Of a stretch of 64,000 bases of DNA, positions 31,385 through 41,092 are shown one piece after another. The DNA lies in contig JAETRQ010000001.1 in the NCBI GenBank assembly GCA_021770095.1, positions 1-64,000 on the forward strand. The letters are read 5' to 3'. Under the pieces are notes generated by a model. The model did no database searches. It had not been told where the DNA came from and was given only the letters and a program-made list of their open reading frames with translations. The translations under genes and the position numbers were made by a program. Each line of letters starts with the position of its first letter. Position 1 is the first letter of the stretch. This DNA comes from Eubacteriaceae bacterium (lineage in GTDB: Bacteria; Bacillota; Clostridia; Oscillospirales; Acutalibacteraceae).

Positions 31385-34201
31385 TCAAAGATATTTTTTC
31401 AAATACTGACCTGTATATGATTTTTTACACTTTGCAACTTCTTCCGGAGTACCTGTAGCAACAATCTTTCCCCCGCCTTTGCCGCCTTCAGGACCCAGAT
31501 CTATAATATGGTCTGCATTTTTGATTATATCAAGATTATGCTCGATAACAACAACAGTATTACCTGAATCCACAAGCATATTCAGCACATTAACAAGACG
31601 ATGAACATCTGCTGTATGGAGACCTGTTGTCGGCTCATCAAGAATATAAATGGTCTTACCGGTACTTCTTTTTGCAAGTTCTGTTGCAAGTTTAACACGT
31701 TGTGCCTCGCCGCCTGAGAGTGTTGTTGCACTTTGTCCAATTTTAATATATCCTAATCCGACCTCGGAAAGTGTTTTTAATTTATTATATATTTTCGGCT
31801 GCTGAGCAAAAAATTCAACACCTTCATCCACCGTCATTTCAAGCACATCAAAAATGGATTTGCCCTTAAATTTAACTTCCAGTGTCTCACGGTTGTATCG
31901 TCTGCCTGCACACACTTCACAAGGAACATAGACATCTGCAAGAAAATGCATTTCTATCTTGACAATACCGTCACCTTGACATGCCTCACATCTTCCGCCC
32001 TTAACATTAAAAGAAAACCGATTGGCCTTGTATCCCCTTTGTTTTGCATCAGGCGTTTGGGCATACAGTTCACGAATATCATTGAATACACCTGTATAAG
32101 TTGCAGGATTGGAACGCGGTGTTCTGCCTATAGGAGACTGGTCGATATTAATTACTTTATCAAGATTGTCAGCACCGGTTATTTTTTCAAACTTTCCCGG
32201 TCGCTTTTTAGCTCCGTTAAGTACATTGGACAAATATTTATTCAGAATCTCATTAACAAGGCTTGATTTTCCTGAACCCGAAACACCTGTTACTGCAACA
32301 AATTTACCAAGCGGGATTTCGACATCAATATTTTTAAGATTATTTTCGGCAGCACCGTAAACAGTGAGTTTTTTACCTGTTCCGCTCCTGCGTTTTTCCG
32401 GAACAGGAATCGAACGCTTACCTGAAAGATACATACCTGTAATCGAATTTTCGCAATTGATAATATCGTCAACCGTACCTGCTGCTATAAGCTCACCACC
32501 GTGAACACCTGCCCCCGGTCCGATGTCAACAATATAATCTGCATTGCGCATAGTATCCTCATCATGCTCAACAACAATCAATGTATTTCCAAGGTCACGC
32601 AAATGTTTGAGTGTACCAAGTAGTTTGTCATTATCCCTTTGATGCAGTCCGATTGACGGCTCATCAAGGATATAGAGCACACCCATAAGGGATGAACCGA
32701 TTTGTGTGGCAAGACGAATTCTCTGTGCTTCACCGCCTGAGAGTGTTGCAGCCTCACGTGAGAGAGAAAGGTATTCAAGTCCGACTGAGTTAAGGAATTC
32801 AAGTCGTTCTTTTATTTCGGCAATTACTAATGAACCTATGACTTTTTCTCTTTCCGTCAATTCCAGATTATAGATAAACTCTAATTCTTCACCAATAGGC
32901 AGTTTACAAAATTCATGGATATTCAGTCCGCCAACCGTAACACTCATAATTTCAGGTGTAAGACGTGAGCCTTTACAATCAGGGCAGACACAGGTGGTCA
33001 TAACCGACTCTATATCATTTCTTGCCCAGTCAGATGTAGTTTCGTTATACCTTCTTTGAAGATTTGATATTACACCTTCAAAATCATTTTTATATGTCCC
33101 TGTGCCGTATGATGTAACACGTTTCATTGAAATCTTTTTGCCGTTTGTACCATAAAGAATTGCATGAATGCCTTCTTTGCTTATCATTTCAACAGGAACA
33201 TCGAGTGAAAAGTTATACGCTTTTGCCAGTCCTTCATAATACATTTTGGCTATTGAGCCGTCGTTGATATTCCATCCGGATGCCTTAATAGCGCCCTGAT
33301 TGATAGAAAGTTTTTTGTTTGGAATAATCAAATCAGGATCAATTTCTTTATAAGCACCAAGACCTCCGCATTTTTTACATGCACCGAACGGATTATTAAA
33401 AGAGAACATCCTCGGACTCATTTCTTCAATAACCGCACCATGTTCAGGGCAGGCATAATTGAGAGAAAAAAGTTCTTCCCTGTCACCCACTATATCAATT
33501 ATAACAATACCATCCGTAAGATGTGTTGCCGTTTCAATAGAATCCGTAAGACGTGACTTTATATCATCATTAATAACAAGTCTGTCAACAACTACTTCTA
33601 TATTATGCTTTTTATTTTTATCAATCTTAATATCTTCTGACAAGTCATAAACCGAACCATCAATACGAACACGAACAAAACCCGATTTACGGATATTATC
33701 GAGTTCTTTTGTGTACTCTCCTTTTCTGCCGCGCACAATCGGTGCAAAAATCTGAATACGGGTCTTTGGTTCCAATTTCATTATTTTATCAACAATCTGA
33801 TCAACTGTCTGCTGCGTAATTTCTCTTCCGCACTTCGTACAATGCGGTATACCGATGCGGGCATAAAGAAGCCTCAGATAATCATATATCTCTGTCACAG
33901 TACCGACGGTTGAACGAGGATTACGGCTGGTTGTTTTCTGATCAATTGAAATTGCCGGAGAAAGACCATCAATATAATCAACATCGGGTTTTTCCATCTG
34001 ACCGAGAAACTGTCTTGCATAAGACGATAAGGATTCAACGTATCTTCGCTGACCTTCAGCATAAATTGTATCAAATGCAAGACTTGACTTTCCTGAACCG
34101 GACAAACCTGTAAAAACCACCAGTTTATCTCTCGGAATTTCTATATCAATATTTTTAAGATTATGCTCTCTGGCACCTTTTATAACAATATTTTTATTCA
34201 T
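31385..34201 (-). CDS. uvrA: Excinuclease ABC subunit A
   Basis: UvrA is the damage-recognition ATPase of nucleotide excision repair, loading UvrB at lesions. The 938-residue protein has two ABC ATPase modules. The first Walker A is [15 protein letters not shown] (32-46) and the second is [15 protein letters not shown]. Each has an LSGGEAQR signature ([34 protein letters not shown]), and zinc modules use [19 protein letters not shown] and CEACQGDG. Length is normal. It is third in an operon with uvrB and a MATE transporter, starting three bases after the transporter's stop, and ends at a strong terminator. Confidence 0.98.
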   Translation of the reverse strand: MNKNIVIKGAREHNLKNIDIEIPRDKLVVFTGLSGSGKSSLAFDTIYAEGQRRYVESLSSYARQFLGQMEKPDVDYIDGLSPAISIDQKTTSRNPRSTVGTVTEIYDYLRLLYARIGIPHCTKCGREITQQTVDQIVDKIMKLEPKTRIQIFAPIVRGRKGEYTKELDNIRKSGFVRVRIDGSVYDLSEDIKIDKNKKHNIEVVVDRLVINDDIKSRLTDSIETATHLTDGIVIIDIVGDREELFSLNYACPEHGAVIEEMSPRMFSFNNPFGACKKCGGLGAYKEIDPDLIIPNKKLSINQGAIKASGWNINDGSIAKMYYEGLAKAYNFSLDVPVEMISKEGIHAILYGTNGKKISMKRVTSYGTGTYKNDFEGVISNLQRRYNETTSDWARNDIESVMTTCVCPDCKGSRLTPEIMSVTVGGLNIHEFCKLPIGEELEFIYNLELTEREKVIGSLVIAEIKERLEFLNSVGLEYLSLSREAATLSGGEAQRIRLATQIGSSLMGVLYILDEPSIGLHQRDNDKLLGTLKHLRDLGNTLIVVEHDEDTMRNADYIVDIGPGAGVHGGELIAAGTVDDIINCENSITGMYLSGKRSIPVPEKRRSGTGKKLTVYGAAENNLKNIDVEIPLGKFVAVTGVSGSGKSSLVNEILNKYLSNVLNGAKKRPGKFEKITGADNLDKVINIDQSPIGRTPRSNPATYTGVFNDIRELYAQTPDAKQRGYKANRFSFNVKGGRCEACQGDGIVKIEMHFLADVYVPCEVCAGRRYNRETLEVKFKGKSIFDVLEMTVDEGVEFFAQQPKIYNKLKTLSEVGLGYIKIGQSATTLSGGEAQRVKLATELAKRSTGKTIYILDEPTTGLHTADVHRLVNVLNMLVDSGNTVVVIEHNLDIIKNADHIIDLGPEGGKGGGKIVATGTPEEVAKCKKSYTGQYLKKYL

Positions 34202-34204
34202 TTT

Positions 34205-35611
34205 CTACCTCTGATTCAAAAACTTTTCAAGAGCCGTTTTACCTTGCTCTGTGACAGGTTTAAGCCATTTCAATGATTTATAAAATTTTAAACAGAATAT
34301 GATTTTCGGTGTGTCTTCAAAAATATACATAATAGCATATGCCGCTGTAAACGGTACTTTAAAAAGATAAACCGAAATAATTGTTGCAGGAACAGAAATC
34401 AGCCACAAGCAAAGCAATTCATATTTTGCACCTGTAACTGTATCACCGCCGGCCCTGAATATGGAAGCAATCTGAAGATATTGGAACATTCTGAACGGGA
34501 AAGATATTGCATAAATAAGCATAAGTACACCGGCAGTATCAATTGCAAGCTGCGTTATATTATTTCCCATATTGAAGATACTTACAAGTTGGTGTCTGAA
34601 AATTATAATTAAAACCGAAATGAAAACGGCTATTACCGGAACAAGAATGGCAAAGCGCTTTGAATCCTGAACACCTCTTTCAATTTTACCCTGACCGATT
34701 GACTTGCCTATCATTACAGAAGATGCACTGCATATACCGATAAACAGCACGAAACTGATATTCTCAAAACTTCTGACAATGGTTAATGCTGAAAAATATT
34801 CATATCCCATATTGCCGAAGATAATATTGTAGACAAAAGTACCTAATCCCCACATACCTTCATTGATAACAACAGGAGTTGCTTTTTTTACATAGTCTTT
34901 TACTTCATTCTTTTTGAACTTAAAAAATTCAATCGAATCTTTGACAAGTATATTCTTTTGAAACAATGAAATAAGAATAATCAGCACCACACCAAGCCAT
35001 GCCGCAACAGAAGTGGCAAGTGCTGCACCTCTGACACCCATTTTCGGAAATCCGAACTTACCGAATATCATTGCATAATCAAGGAATATATTCAACACTG
35101 TTGTAAATGCAGATACATACATCGGAAGATTAACATTTTCAACTGCTCTTAATATTGCCGCTAAAATATTGGTCAGTGCAATCGGTATGTATGAAAACAG
35201 AACGATTCTTAAATATTCTGTACCTGCACTTATTACATTTGCATCAGAATTAAACATTTTGATAACAATATGAGGACAGGCAAGACTGAATACGGTAAAT
35301 GCAACCGAAACAAATAGCGCAAATAATATAGATATACCTGAAATATGTCTTATTTTTTTCAAATCCTTTATTCCCCAATATTGAGAAATAAACACTGTTG
35401 TACCTGAACAAAAGCCAACCAAAATCATATTCATCAGCCAAGCCCACTGCCCAACCATACCAACAGCAGAGAGAGCAACTGTACCAAGACTGCTCACAAG
35501 CAACGTATCAGCAAGAGTAAATGAACTTGTTAATAAATTTTGTAATGCAACTGGAAAAGTTAATTTTACAGCCGTCTTCCAAAAATTTTTATCATTAAAT
35601 AATTTAGTCAT
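34205..35611 (-). CDS. MATE family efflux transporter
   Basis: A 468-residue multidrug and toxin extrusion transporter with about 12 transmembrane helices in two related halves. The N-terminal half contains [25 protein letters not shown] and the second half [16 protein letters not shown]. These proteins export cationic compounds with sodium or protons. The notable feature is its position between uvrB and uvrA, with gaps of nine and three bases and no internal promoter. It would therefore be induced together with the repair genes. Substrate cannot be deduced. It is most like the DinF/NorM-type group in general layout, but I do not assign a subfamily. Confidence 0.93.
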   Translation of the reverse strand: MTKLFNDKNFWKTAVKLTFPVALQNLLTSSFTLADTLLVSSLGTVALSAVGMVGQWAWLMNMILVGFCSGTTVFISQYWGIKDLKKIRHISGISILFALFVSVAFTVFSLACPHIVIKMFNSDANVISAGTEYLRIVLFSYIPIALTNILAAILRAVENVNLPMYVSAFTTVLNIFLDYAMIFGKFGFPKMGVRGAALATSVAAWLGVVLIILISLFQKNILVKDSIEFFKFKKNEVKDYVKKATPVVINEGMWGLGTFVYNIIFGNMGYEYFSALTIVRSFENISFVLFIGICSASSVMIGKSIGQGKIERGVQDSKRFAILVPVIAVFISVLIIIFRHQLVSIFNMGNNITQLAIDTAGVLMLIYAISFPFRMFQYLQIASIFRAGGDTVTGAKYELLCLWLISVPATIISVYLFKVPFTAAYAIMYIFEDTPKIIFCLKFYKSLKWLKPVTEQGKTALEKFLNQR

Positions 35612-35620
35612 ATTTTATCC

Positions 35621-37573
35621 TTATTTTTCTAATTCTGCAATTTGGTCACGCAGGAATGCTGCATGCTCAAATTCAAGCATGCGTGCAGCCTCTTTCATCT
35701 CTTTTGTAAGTTGTGTAATAAGAAGAACTTTTTCTTTCTTAGTAAGATGCTTACGCTTACCTTCAAGTTTATCCTTAGAGGTAATTTCAATAATCTGATG
35801 GACATCTTTTTTGATTGTTTTTGGTGTTATTCCGTGTTCCTCATTATATTTTTGCTGAATACCTCTACGTCTGACTGTTTCCGTAATAGCACGTTCCATT
35901 GAAGGAGTTACACTGTCAGCATACATAATTACCTCACCGTTTTCATTACGCGCTGCACGGCCGATAATCTGAACCAGTGAAGTTTCCGAACGAAGAAAGC
36001 CTTCTTTGTCCGCATCAAGAATTGCTACAAGAGAAACTTCGGGAATATCAAGTCCTTCACGCAAAAGATTAATACCGACAAGAACATCGAATTCACCAAG
36101 ACGCAAATCACGAATGATTTCCATTCGTTCAATCGTATCAATATCATGGTGCATATAACGCACTTTAACACCGAAATCTTCGAGATATTTCGTCAAATCC
36201 TCCGCCATTGCTTTGGTAAGAGTTGTTACAAGTACACGCTCTTTTCCGGCGGACCTGATATTAATTTCAGATAACAAATCATCCATCTGGTCCTCAGTAG
36301 GTTTAACTGTGATAATTGGATCAAGCAAACCTGTAGGTCTGATAACCTGCTCAACAATCTGAGTACTTTTTTCTTTTTCAAATACTCCAGGCGTTGCAGA
36401 TGTGAAAACTACCTGATTAATTTTATTGTAAAACTCTTCAAACTGAAGCGGCCTATTATCCAAAGCAGACGGAAGCCTGAAACCGTATTCAATCAGACTC
36501 TCTTTTCTTGCTCTGTCACCTGCATACATACCGCGTACCTGCGGCAGCATAACATGGCTTTCATCACAAAAAAGAAGGAAATCATCAGGAAAATAATCCA
36601 ACAGGGTAAACGGAGCCTCGCCCGGTTTTCTTCCGCTCATAACAGCAGAATAATTCTCAATACCCTTGCAGAAACCTGTTTCTCTGAGCATTTCAATGTC
36701 ATTCATCGTGCGTTCTTTGATACGCTGAGCCTCAAGAAGTTTTCCTCTTTCTTCAAAATCAGCAACACGTTCAACCATCTCATTATAGATTTTCTCAATA
36801 GCAATTTTCATTTTCTCCTGACCGACAACATAATGAGAGGCAGGATATAAACACACATGTGAAAGTACACCTTCTACCTTACCGGTCAAAGGATGAATTT
36901 CACAAATCCTGTCAATTTCATCACCAAAGAATTCAATTCTGATTGCAGTTCCTGATGAACCTGCCGGAAAAACTTCAAGTGTATCGCCGCGAACTCTGAA
37001 CTTGTTACGAACAAAATTAATATCATTTCTTTCATATTGGATAGAAACCAATTTATTTATAAGTTCATCACGTCCGTATTCCATTCCTGTCCTCAATGAA
37101 ATAACCATACTCTTATAATCAATCGGGTCACCGATTGAATAGATACAAGAAACGGACGCAACGATGATAACATCTCTTCTTTCAAAAAGTGCTGCTGTTG
37201 CAGAATGACGCAATTTATCAATTTCATCGTTGATAGATGAATCCTTTTCAATATAAGTATCCGTAGTAGGAACATATGCCTCAGGCTGATAATAATCATA
37301 ATAAGAGACAAAATATTCAACTGCATTTTCCGGGAAAAATTCTTTGAATTCACTGCAAAGCTGTGCAGCAAGCGTTTTATTATGAGCAAGCACCAGTGTT
37401 GGCTTATTAACTTTTTCAATAATATTTGCCATGGTGAATGTTTTACCGGAGCCGGTAACGCCCATCAAAGTCTGTTCTTTATCACCATTAATAATACCTT
37501 TAACAAGAGCATCAATAGCCTGTGGCTGGTCACCTGTGGGTTTATATTTACTTACTAATTTAAACTTGTCCAT
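35621..37573 (-). CDS. uvrB: Excinuclease ABC subunit B
   Basis: UvrB is the damage-verification helicase of nucleotide excision repair and recruits UvrC. The 650-residue protein has Walker A GVTGSGKT (38-45), the beta-hairpin region with [21 protein letters not shown], helicase motifs ([39 protein letters not shown]) and a C-terminal UVR domain ([24 protein letters not shown]) that contacts UvrA and UvrC. Length is normal. It is first in the uvrB-MATE-uvrA operon. A sigma-A promoter (37619-37647) with a nearby candidate SOS box suggests DNA-damage induction. Confidence 0.98.
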   Translation of the reverse strand: MDKFKLVSKYKPTGDQPQAIDALVKGIINGDKEQTLMGVTGSGKTFTMANIIEKVNKPTLVLAHNKTLAAQLCSEFKEFFPENAVEYFVSYYDYYQPEAYVPTTDTYIEKDSSINDEIDKLRHSATAALFERRDVIIVASVSCIYSIGDPIDYKSMVISLRTGMEYGRDELINKLVSIQYERNDINFVRNKFRVRGDTLEVFPAGSSGTAIRIEFFGDEIDRICEIHPLTGKVEGVLSHVCLYPASHYVVGQEKMKIAIEKIYNEMVERVADFEERGKLLEAQRIKERTMNDIEMLRETGFCKGIENYSAVMSGRKPGEAPFTLLDYFPDDFLLFCDESHVMLPQVRGMYAGDRARKESLIEYGFRLPSALDNRPLQFEEFYNKINQVVFTSATPGVFEKEKSTQIVEQVIRPTGLLDPIITVKPTEDQMDDLLSEINIRSAGKERVLVTTLTKAMAEDLTKYLEDFGVKVRYMHHDIDTIERMEIIRDLRLGEFDVLVGINLLREGLDIPEVSLVAILDADKEGFLRSETSLVQIIGRAARNENGEVIMYADSVTPSMERAITETVRRRGIQQKYNEEHGITPKTIKKDVHQIIEITSKDKLEGKRKHLTKKEKVLLITQLTKEMKEAARMLEFEHAAFLRDQIAELEK

Positions 37574-37618
37574 ACTATACCCCCTGCTCTATTTTGCTAA
37601 AATCTCAATATCTCGCCT

Positions 37619-37647
37619 ATTATAATACATTTATTCGACAATGGCAA
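37619..37647 (-). promoter_or_regulatory. Promoter of uvrB
   Basis: Minus strand TTGCCA (37642-37647), 17-bp spacer, TATAAT (37619-37624), about 45 bases before the uvrB start. Confidence 0.65.
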
Positions 37648-37666
37648 TACTTTCAGTGAATTTTTA

Positions 37667-37680
37667 CGAACAAAAGTTCT
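37667..37680. promoter_or_regulatory. Candidate LexA (SOS) box
   Basis: CGAACAAAAGTTCT fits the Gram-positive SOS box CGAAC-N4-GTTCG except for the last base. It lies 20 bases upstream of the uvrB -35, where LexA could block transcription. It is also about 100 bases upstream of the divergent sigK. Confidence 0.6.
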
Positions 37681-37782
37681 GTTGATTAAATATAATAACA
37701 AATCAAAAATCTACAATGGTAAAATTAGTTTGTCAAGGTATATGGTAAATCATTCGGGAATATGATTTTTTAGGTGATGAAA

Positions 37783-38466
37783 ATGTTTAGTGCTTTATTA
37801 TCCGCAATCAGTGCAAATTTAATCTATTTTATTCTGCATATCCAAAATACATCAAGTTTTCCAAAACCGCTGTCACCAAAAGAGGAAAGAGAAATGCTTG
37901 ATAAAATGGCAAACGGAGACAAGAATGCACGCGGAATACTCATTGAGAGAAATCTCCGTCTTGTAAGCCATATTGTAAAGAAATACTATTCCAAAACAAA
38001 TGATACCGATGACTTGATAAGCATCGGAACAATCGGATTAATCAAAGCTATAGATTCATTCAAAGGCGACAAAGGCACCCGCCTCGCAACATATGCCAGC
38101 AGATGTATAGAAAATGAAATACTTATGCACTTCAGAGCGGGTAAAAAATTGGCCAATGATATTTATTTGAATGATACACTTGAAGTTGACAAGGACGGAA
38201 ATCCTTTAACAATTGAAGATACAATCAGCAGCGATGACGACTTAGCAGAAGACCTTGAAGTAAAAATAAGATGGGAAAAAGTTGCAAAAATAATTAAAAA
38301 TCTTGAAGATGAACGAGAAAAGGAAATTATCATTTTGAGATACGGATTAAATAATAAAAAACCTTTGACACAACGGGAAGTTGCGCAAAGGTTAAATATA
38401 AGCCGAAGTTATGTATCAAGAATTGAAAAGAAAGTTCTCAAAGATATAAAAAATCAAGTTGATTAA
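37783..38466 (+). CDS. sigK: Late mother-cell sigma factor K, uninterrupted
   Basis: Sigma-K drives the last stage of mother-cell gene expression in sporulation. The 227-residue protein aligns with B. subtilis pro-sigma-K along its length. It has a hydrophobic N-terminal pro-sequence (MFSALLSAISANLIYFILHI) and then the SFPKPLSPKEE junction where SpoIVFB-type cleavage would occur. Region 2 is NLRLVSHIVKKYY, DLISIGTIGLIKAIDSF and ATYASRCIENEILMHFR. Region 4 has TQREVAQRLNISRSYVSRIEK. AGGTGA five bases before ATG 37783 sets the start; a GTG nine bases upstream is less likely. No skin-type element interrupts it. It is transcribed divergently from uvrB. A sigma-E promoter is expected but not evident. 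Confidence 0.95.
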   Translation: MFSALLSAISANLIYFILHIQNTSSFPKPLSPKEEREMLDKMANGDKNARGILIERNLRLVSHIVKKYYSKTNDTDDLISIGTIGLIKAIDSFKGDKGTRLATYASRCIENEILMHFRAGKKLANDIYLNDTLEVDKDGNPLTIEDTISSDDDLAEDLEVKIRWEKVAKIIKNLEDEREKEIIILRYGLNNKKPLTQREVAQRLNISRSYVSRIEKKVLKDIKNQVD

Positions 38467-38473
38467 AATATAT

Positions 38474-39001
38474 TTATCTTTCAAATATATTGCCGCTGGA
38501 GCAATCAATAGCAACAGTTAACGGGAAACTGTCAAAATTGAGTTTTTTGACAGACTCACATCCCAAATCTTCATATGCAATAACTTCACAGGAAGTTATA
38601 CACTTTGATGCAAGAGCACCGGCACCGCCGATAGCACAAAGGTACACTGCTTTATTTCGAACAATAGCATCACATACCGCTTTATTACGTTCGCCTTTGC
38701 CAATCATTGCAACAATACCACGGTCCAAAAAATCAGGAGCATAAACATCCATACGGCTGGATGTAGTTGGACCACAGGCACCGACAGCAAGATTTTCAGG
38801 AGCAGGAGTTGGACCTGCATAATAAATAACGGCGTTATTCAAATCATAAGGTAATGACTCATTATTTTGAATTTGCTGCGTAATACGCTTATGAGCAGCA
38901 TCACGGGAAGTAAAAACAGTACCTGACAATATAACTCTGTCACCGGCTTTTAACTTAGATGCATATTCACGGAGTTGGTTTGTATTCAGAACATATTCCA
39001 T
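38474..39001 (-). CDS. Class I fumarase / tartrate dehydratase beta subunit
   Basis: A 175-residue protein matching the beta (C-terminal, swivel) domain of iron-sulfur class I fumarate hydratases and L-tartrate dehydratases. Signature segments are KLKAGDRVILSGTVFTSRDAAHKR, YYAGPTPAP, GACGPTTSSRMD, IGKGERN and CAIGGAGALASKCI. The beta subunit supplies part of the substrate pocket; the [4Fe-4S] cluster is in the alpha subunit. No alpha subunit is next to it: its upstream neighbour is a small coiled-coil gene, with a TAATG junction. The alpha gene must be elsewhere or the protein works differently. Fumarase is more likely than tartrate dehydratase by prevalence only. Confidence 0.85.
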   Translation of the reverse strand: MEYVLNTNQLREYASKLKAGDRVILSGTVFTSRDAAHKRITQQIQNNESLPYDLNNAVIYYAGPTPAPENLAVGACGPTTSSRMDVYAPDFLDRGIVAMIGKGERNKAVCDAIVRNKAVYLCAIGGAGALASKCITSCEVIAYEDLGCESVKKLNFDSFPLTVAIDCSSGNIFER

Positions 39002-39222
39002 TACTTTTTTCCTAACTGTTCTTTCAATTTTTTATTTTCTTCTTCCAAAGTTTCAAGCATAGCAATATTCTGCTTTAATTCACGGCTGATTGATTTCAAC
39101 TGAAAATCAAGGTTAACATTAATAATTTCAAGCCTTTGGCACTCAAAATTAACATCTTCCAGAGCAGCCATAAGACGTGAGATTTCATCCGTAAGTGCTT
39201 TAATATCTGATTTTTTTGACAT
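39001..39222 (-). CDS. Small coiled-coil protein of unknown function
   Basis: A 73-residue, almost entirely helical, charged protein. Residues about 5-70 show heptad-like spacing of leucine, isoleucine and valine (ISRLMAALEDVNFECQRLEI, then LKQNIAMLETLEEENKKLKEQ), so it probably forms a coiled-coil dimer. It has no signal peptide or membrane segment. It vaguely recalls ZapA/TlyA-associated or cell-division initiation helpers, but I do not see a specific family motif. It overlaps the fumarase beta gene by one base and is presumably translated with it. Real gene status rests on that coupling and on a clean composition. Confidence 0.55.
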   Translation of the reverse strand: MSKKSDIKALTDEISRLMAALEDVNFECQRLEIINVNLDFQLKSISRELKQNIAMLETLEEENKKLKEQLGKK

Positions 39223-39249
39223 ACAAGCCGCCCTTTCTGATTAATACAC

Positions 39250-39281
39250 AAATAGGTTGCCAACTATGGCAACCTATTTTT
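39250..39281. terminator. Hairpin between the foldase gene and the coiled-coil gene
   Basis: AAATAGGTTGCCA (39250-39262) and TGGCAACCTATTT (39267-39279) form a perfect 13-bp stem with a four-base loop. The T-run is on the plus-strand side. For the minus-strand foldase transcript the following bases are only moderately T-rich. Presumably it ends the foldase transcript. Confidence 0.7.
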
Positions 39282-39286
39282 ACTTA

Positions 39287-41002
39287 TTAAGCGTCAATAT
39301 CGACATCTTTTTCAAAATATCGTGAGCCAAACCAATTTTCTTTAATAGTATATGCTTCTTCAAGTTTTTCACCAGCCGATTGACTGTCTTCTGTTGCAAG
39401 TGCTTGCTGTGCTGTATACTGCCATACTGACTGGTCATTTTCGCCTACAAAATACATAATATGATAACCATAATCAGATTTTACAATAGCAGTGTCACCT
39501 GCTTTTCTGCCATTTTCAAAACACCAATATGAGAATGAATTCACCATTTGTCCCGGTACAACATTTTCATAAAGACCGCCATTTTCGGCAGAACCTGTAT
39601 CTGTTGAGTTATCAGCAACGAGAGCGGTGAAACTATCTTCTGTTCTGTCGCCTGCATTGAACTTATCAAGAACTTCTTTTGCCTGATTATATGCAGTATT
39701 CCACTGTTCTGTTGTTGCATCTGTAGCAGCAGTGTTTTCGTCATCTGTTACAGGAGCAATAAGAATATGACGAACATTGATTGTTTTTCTTTCAGAAATT
39801 GTTGCAGGTGAAATTACATAAACAACTGAAGTACTGTACTGCTTAATATCGCCTGCCTTTCTGTCTGAACTAAAGAGCCAGTCAAGACCTGAATATACAA
39901 GTTCTTCATCATCAGAATGTTCTTCACCTTCTTCATGAGTATGCTCGTCTGCTGCAGCGATAGCATATCCTTTGTTCTGAAGAGTGGATCTGGTTACACC
40001 GAGTTCTGTTGTATATCCTTCATCTTCATATGCGGTTTTATAGAAATCAGATGAAGCGTATTTTACTGCAAGGTCAGCAAAATTTGAGCCATCAGCTTTG
40101 AGTTCATCTGCAAAAGCTTTTGCATCGTCCTCATTTGAACACTCAAAGAATTTTGCATCAACTGTCATTAAATCGCTTTCATGCTCTGATTTATAATTAT
40201 TTAAATCCTCAGCAGTATATTCCTTTTCTGCATTTGATTCAGAAATACTGTTTTTGTAATTCTGTGCAATATACTGGCGTGTTGTTTCCGTTCTGAATAC
40301 AGATTCTGTTACACCTTTACCCATTGCTTTAACAAGATAACCGCTGAGAGTGTAGCCGTAACCGTTTGCTGTTTCTCTGTACTGACTGATAGTATCTTCA
40401 AGTTCTGCTTTTTGCTCATCGGTGATTTCAGGTTCTTCACCATTATTTTCAGCAACAGCAGCAAGATAATAAGTATATGTGTTCTCTATTGAGTCAACAA
40501 CCATATTATGAAGATGCTCAGCCCATGTCATTTCTTCTTTGGTTTCAGAATCAGTATAAGTCTGCTTTGACAGAGGCTGATCAAAATCAACATCCAGTCC
40601 CATCTGAGCCGGATCTATATTATACTGAGAATACTGCTGTTTTTGAGACTGCATAGTGTTGTATGTTGTTGCAAAGTAGAAGTTATATGTGCTGACTTTA
40701 ATTTTCGCTTTGCTGTCTTCACCGTTTGAAACAGTCAATCCTGTAAAGTACTGAGCAGGAATGCTGAGTGAAGCAATAAATCCTTTTCTGACAGCACCTG
40801 TTGCAACATAAGTTACAAGCAGTGCAACAACAATTACAACTGCAACAGTTGACTGAATAATCTTCTTCGTCTTTGGTGCAATACTTACAGAACTTTTTTG
40901 ATTATTCTTTGATTTTTTCTGTGATGCCTTTGCATTCTTATCTTTACCGGAACTTAAATTACCACCGGTAAGCAAATCTTCATCTAATTCTTTTTTTGCC
41001 AT
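39287..41002 (-). CDS. Membrane-anchored parvulin-type peptidyl-prolyl isomerase, copy 1
   Basis: An extracytoplasmic folding factor of the PrsA/SurA kind. The 571-residue protein has a basic cytoplasmic N-terminus (1-47, lysine-rich) and one transmembrane helix (about 49-69). A helical SurA-like N-domain follows (about 100-280), then a PpiC rotamase domain at about 410-530 (TINVRHILIAPVTDDE ... GGLYENVVPGQMVNSFSYWCFENGRKAGDTAIVKSDYGYHIMYF). There is no lipobox, so anchoring is by the uncleaved helix. An acidic histidine-rich loop occurs at residues 353-367. It is a diverged paralogue of the next gene upstream, 90 bases away. Substrates are probably secreted or wall proteins. Confidence 0.87.
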   Translation of the reverse strand: MAKKELDEDLLTGGNLSSGKDKNAKASQKKSKNNQKSSVSIAPKTKKIIQSTVAVVIVVALLVTYVATGAVRKGFIASLSIPAQYFTGLTVSNGEDSKAKIKVSTYNFYFATTYNTMQSQKQQYSQYNIDPAQMGLDVDFDQPLSKQTYTDSETKEEMTWAEHLHNMVVDSIENTYTYYLAAVAENNGEEPEITDEQKAELEDTISQYRETANGYGYTLSGYLVKAMGKGVTESVFRTETTRQYIAQNYKNSISESNAEKEYTAEDLNNYKSEHESDLMTVDAKFFECSNEDDAKAFADELKADGSNFADLAVKYASSDFYKTAYEDEGYTTELGVTRSTLQNKGYAIAAADEHTHEEGEEHSDDEELVYSGLDWLFSSDRKAGDIKQYSTSVVYVISPATISERKTINVRHILIAPVTDDENTAATDATTEQWNTAYNQAKEVLDKFNAGDRTEDSFTALVADNSTDTGSAENGGLYENVVPGQMVNSFSYWCFENGRKAGDTAIVKSDYGYHIMYFVGENDQSVWQYTAQQALATEDSQSAGEKLEEAYTIKENWFGSRYFEKDVDIDA

Positions 41003-41092
41003 CTTTTTTCTTCCTTTGATAGTAATATTATACTTTATTCAAGTGTTATAGAAGTATTTTACACTATTGTGCAAAATTTTACAAGTACTATT

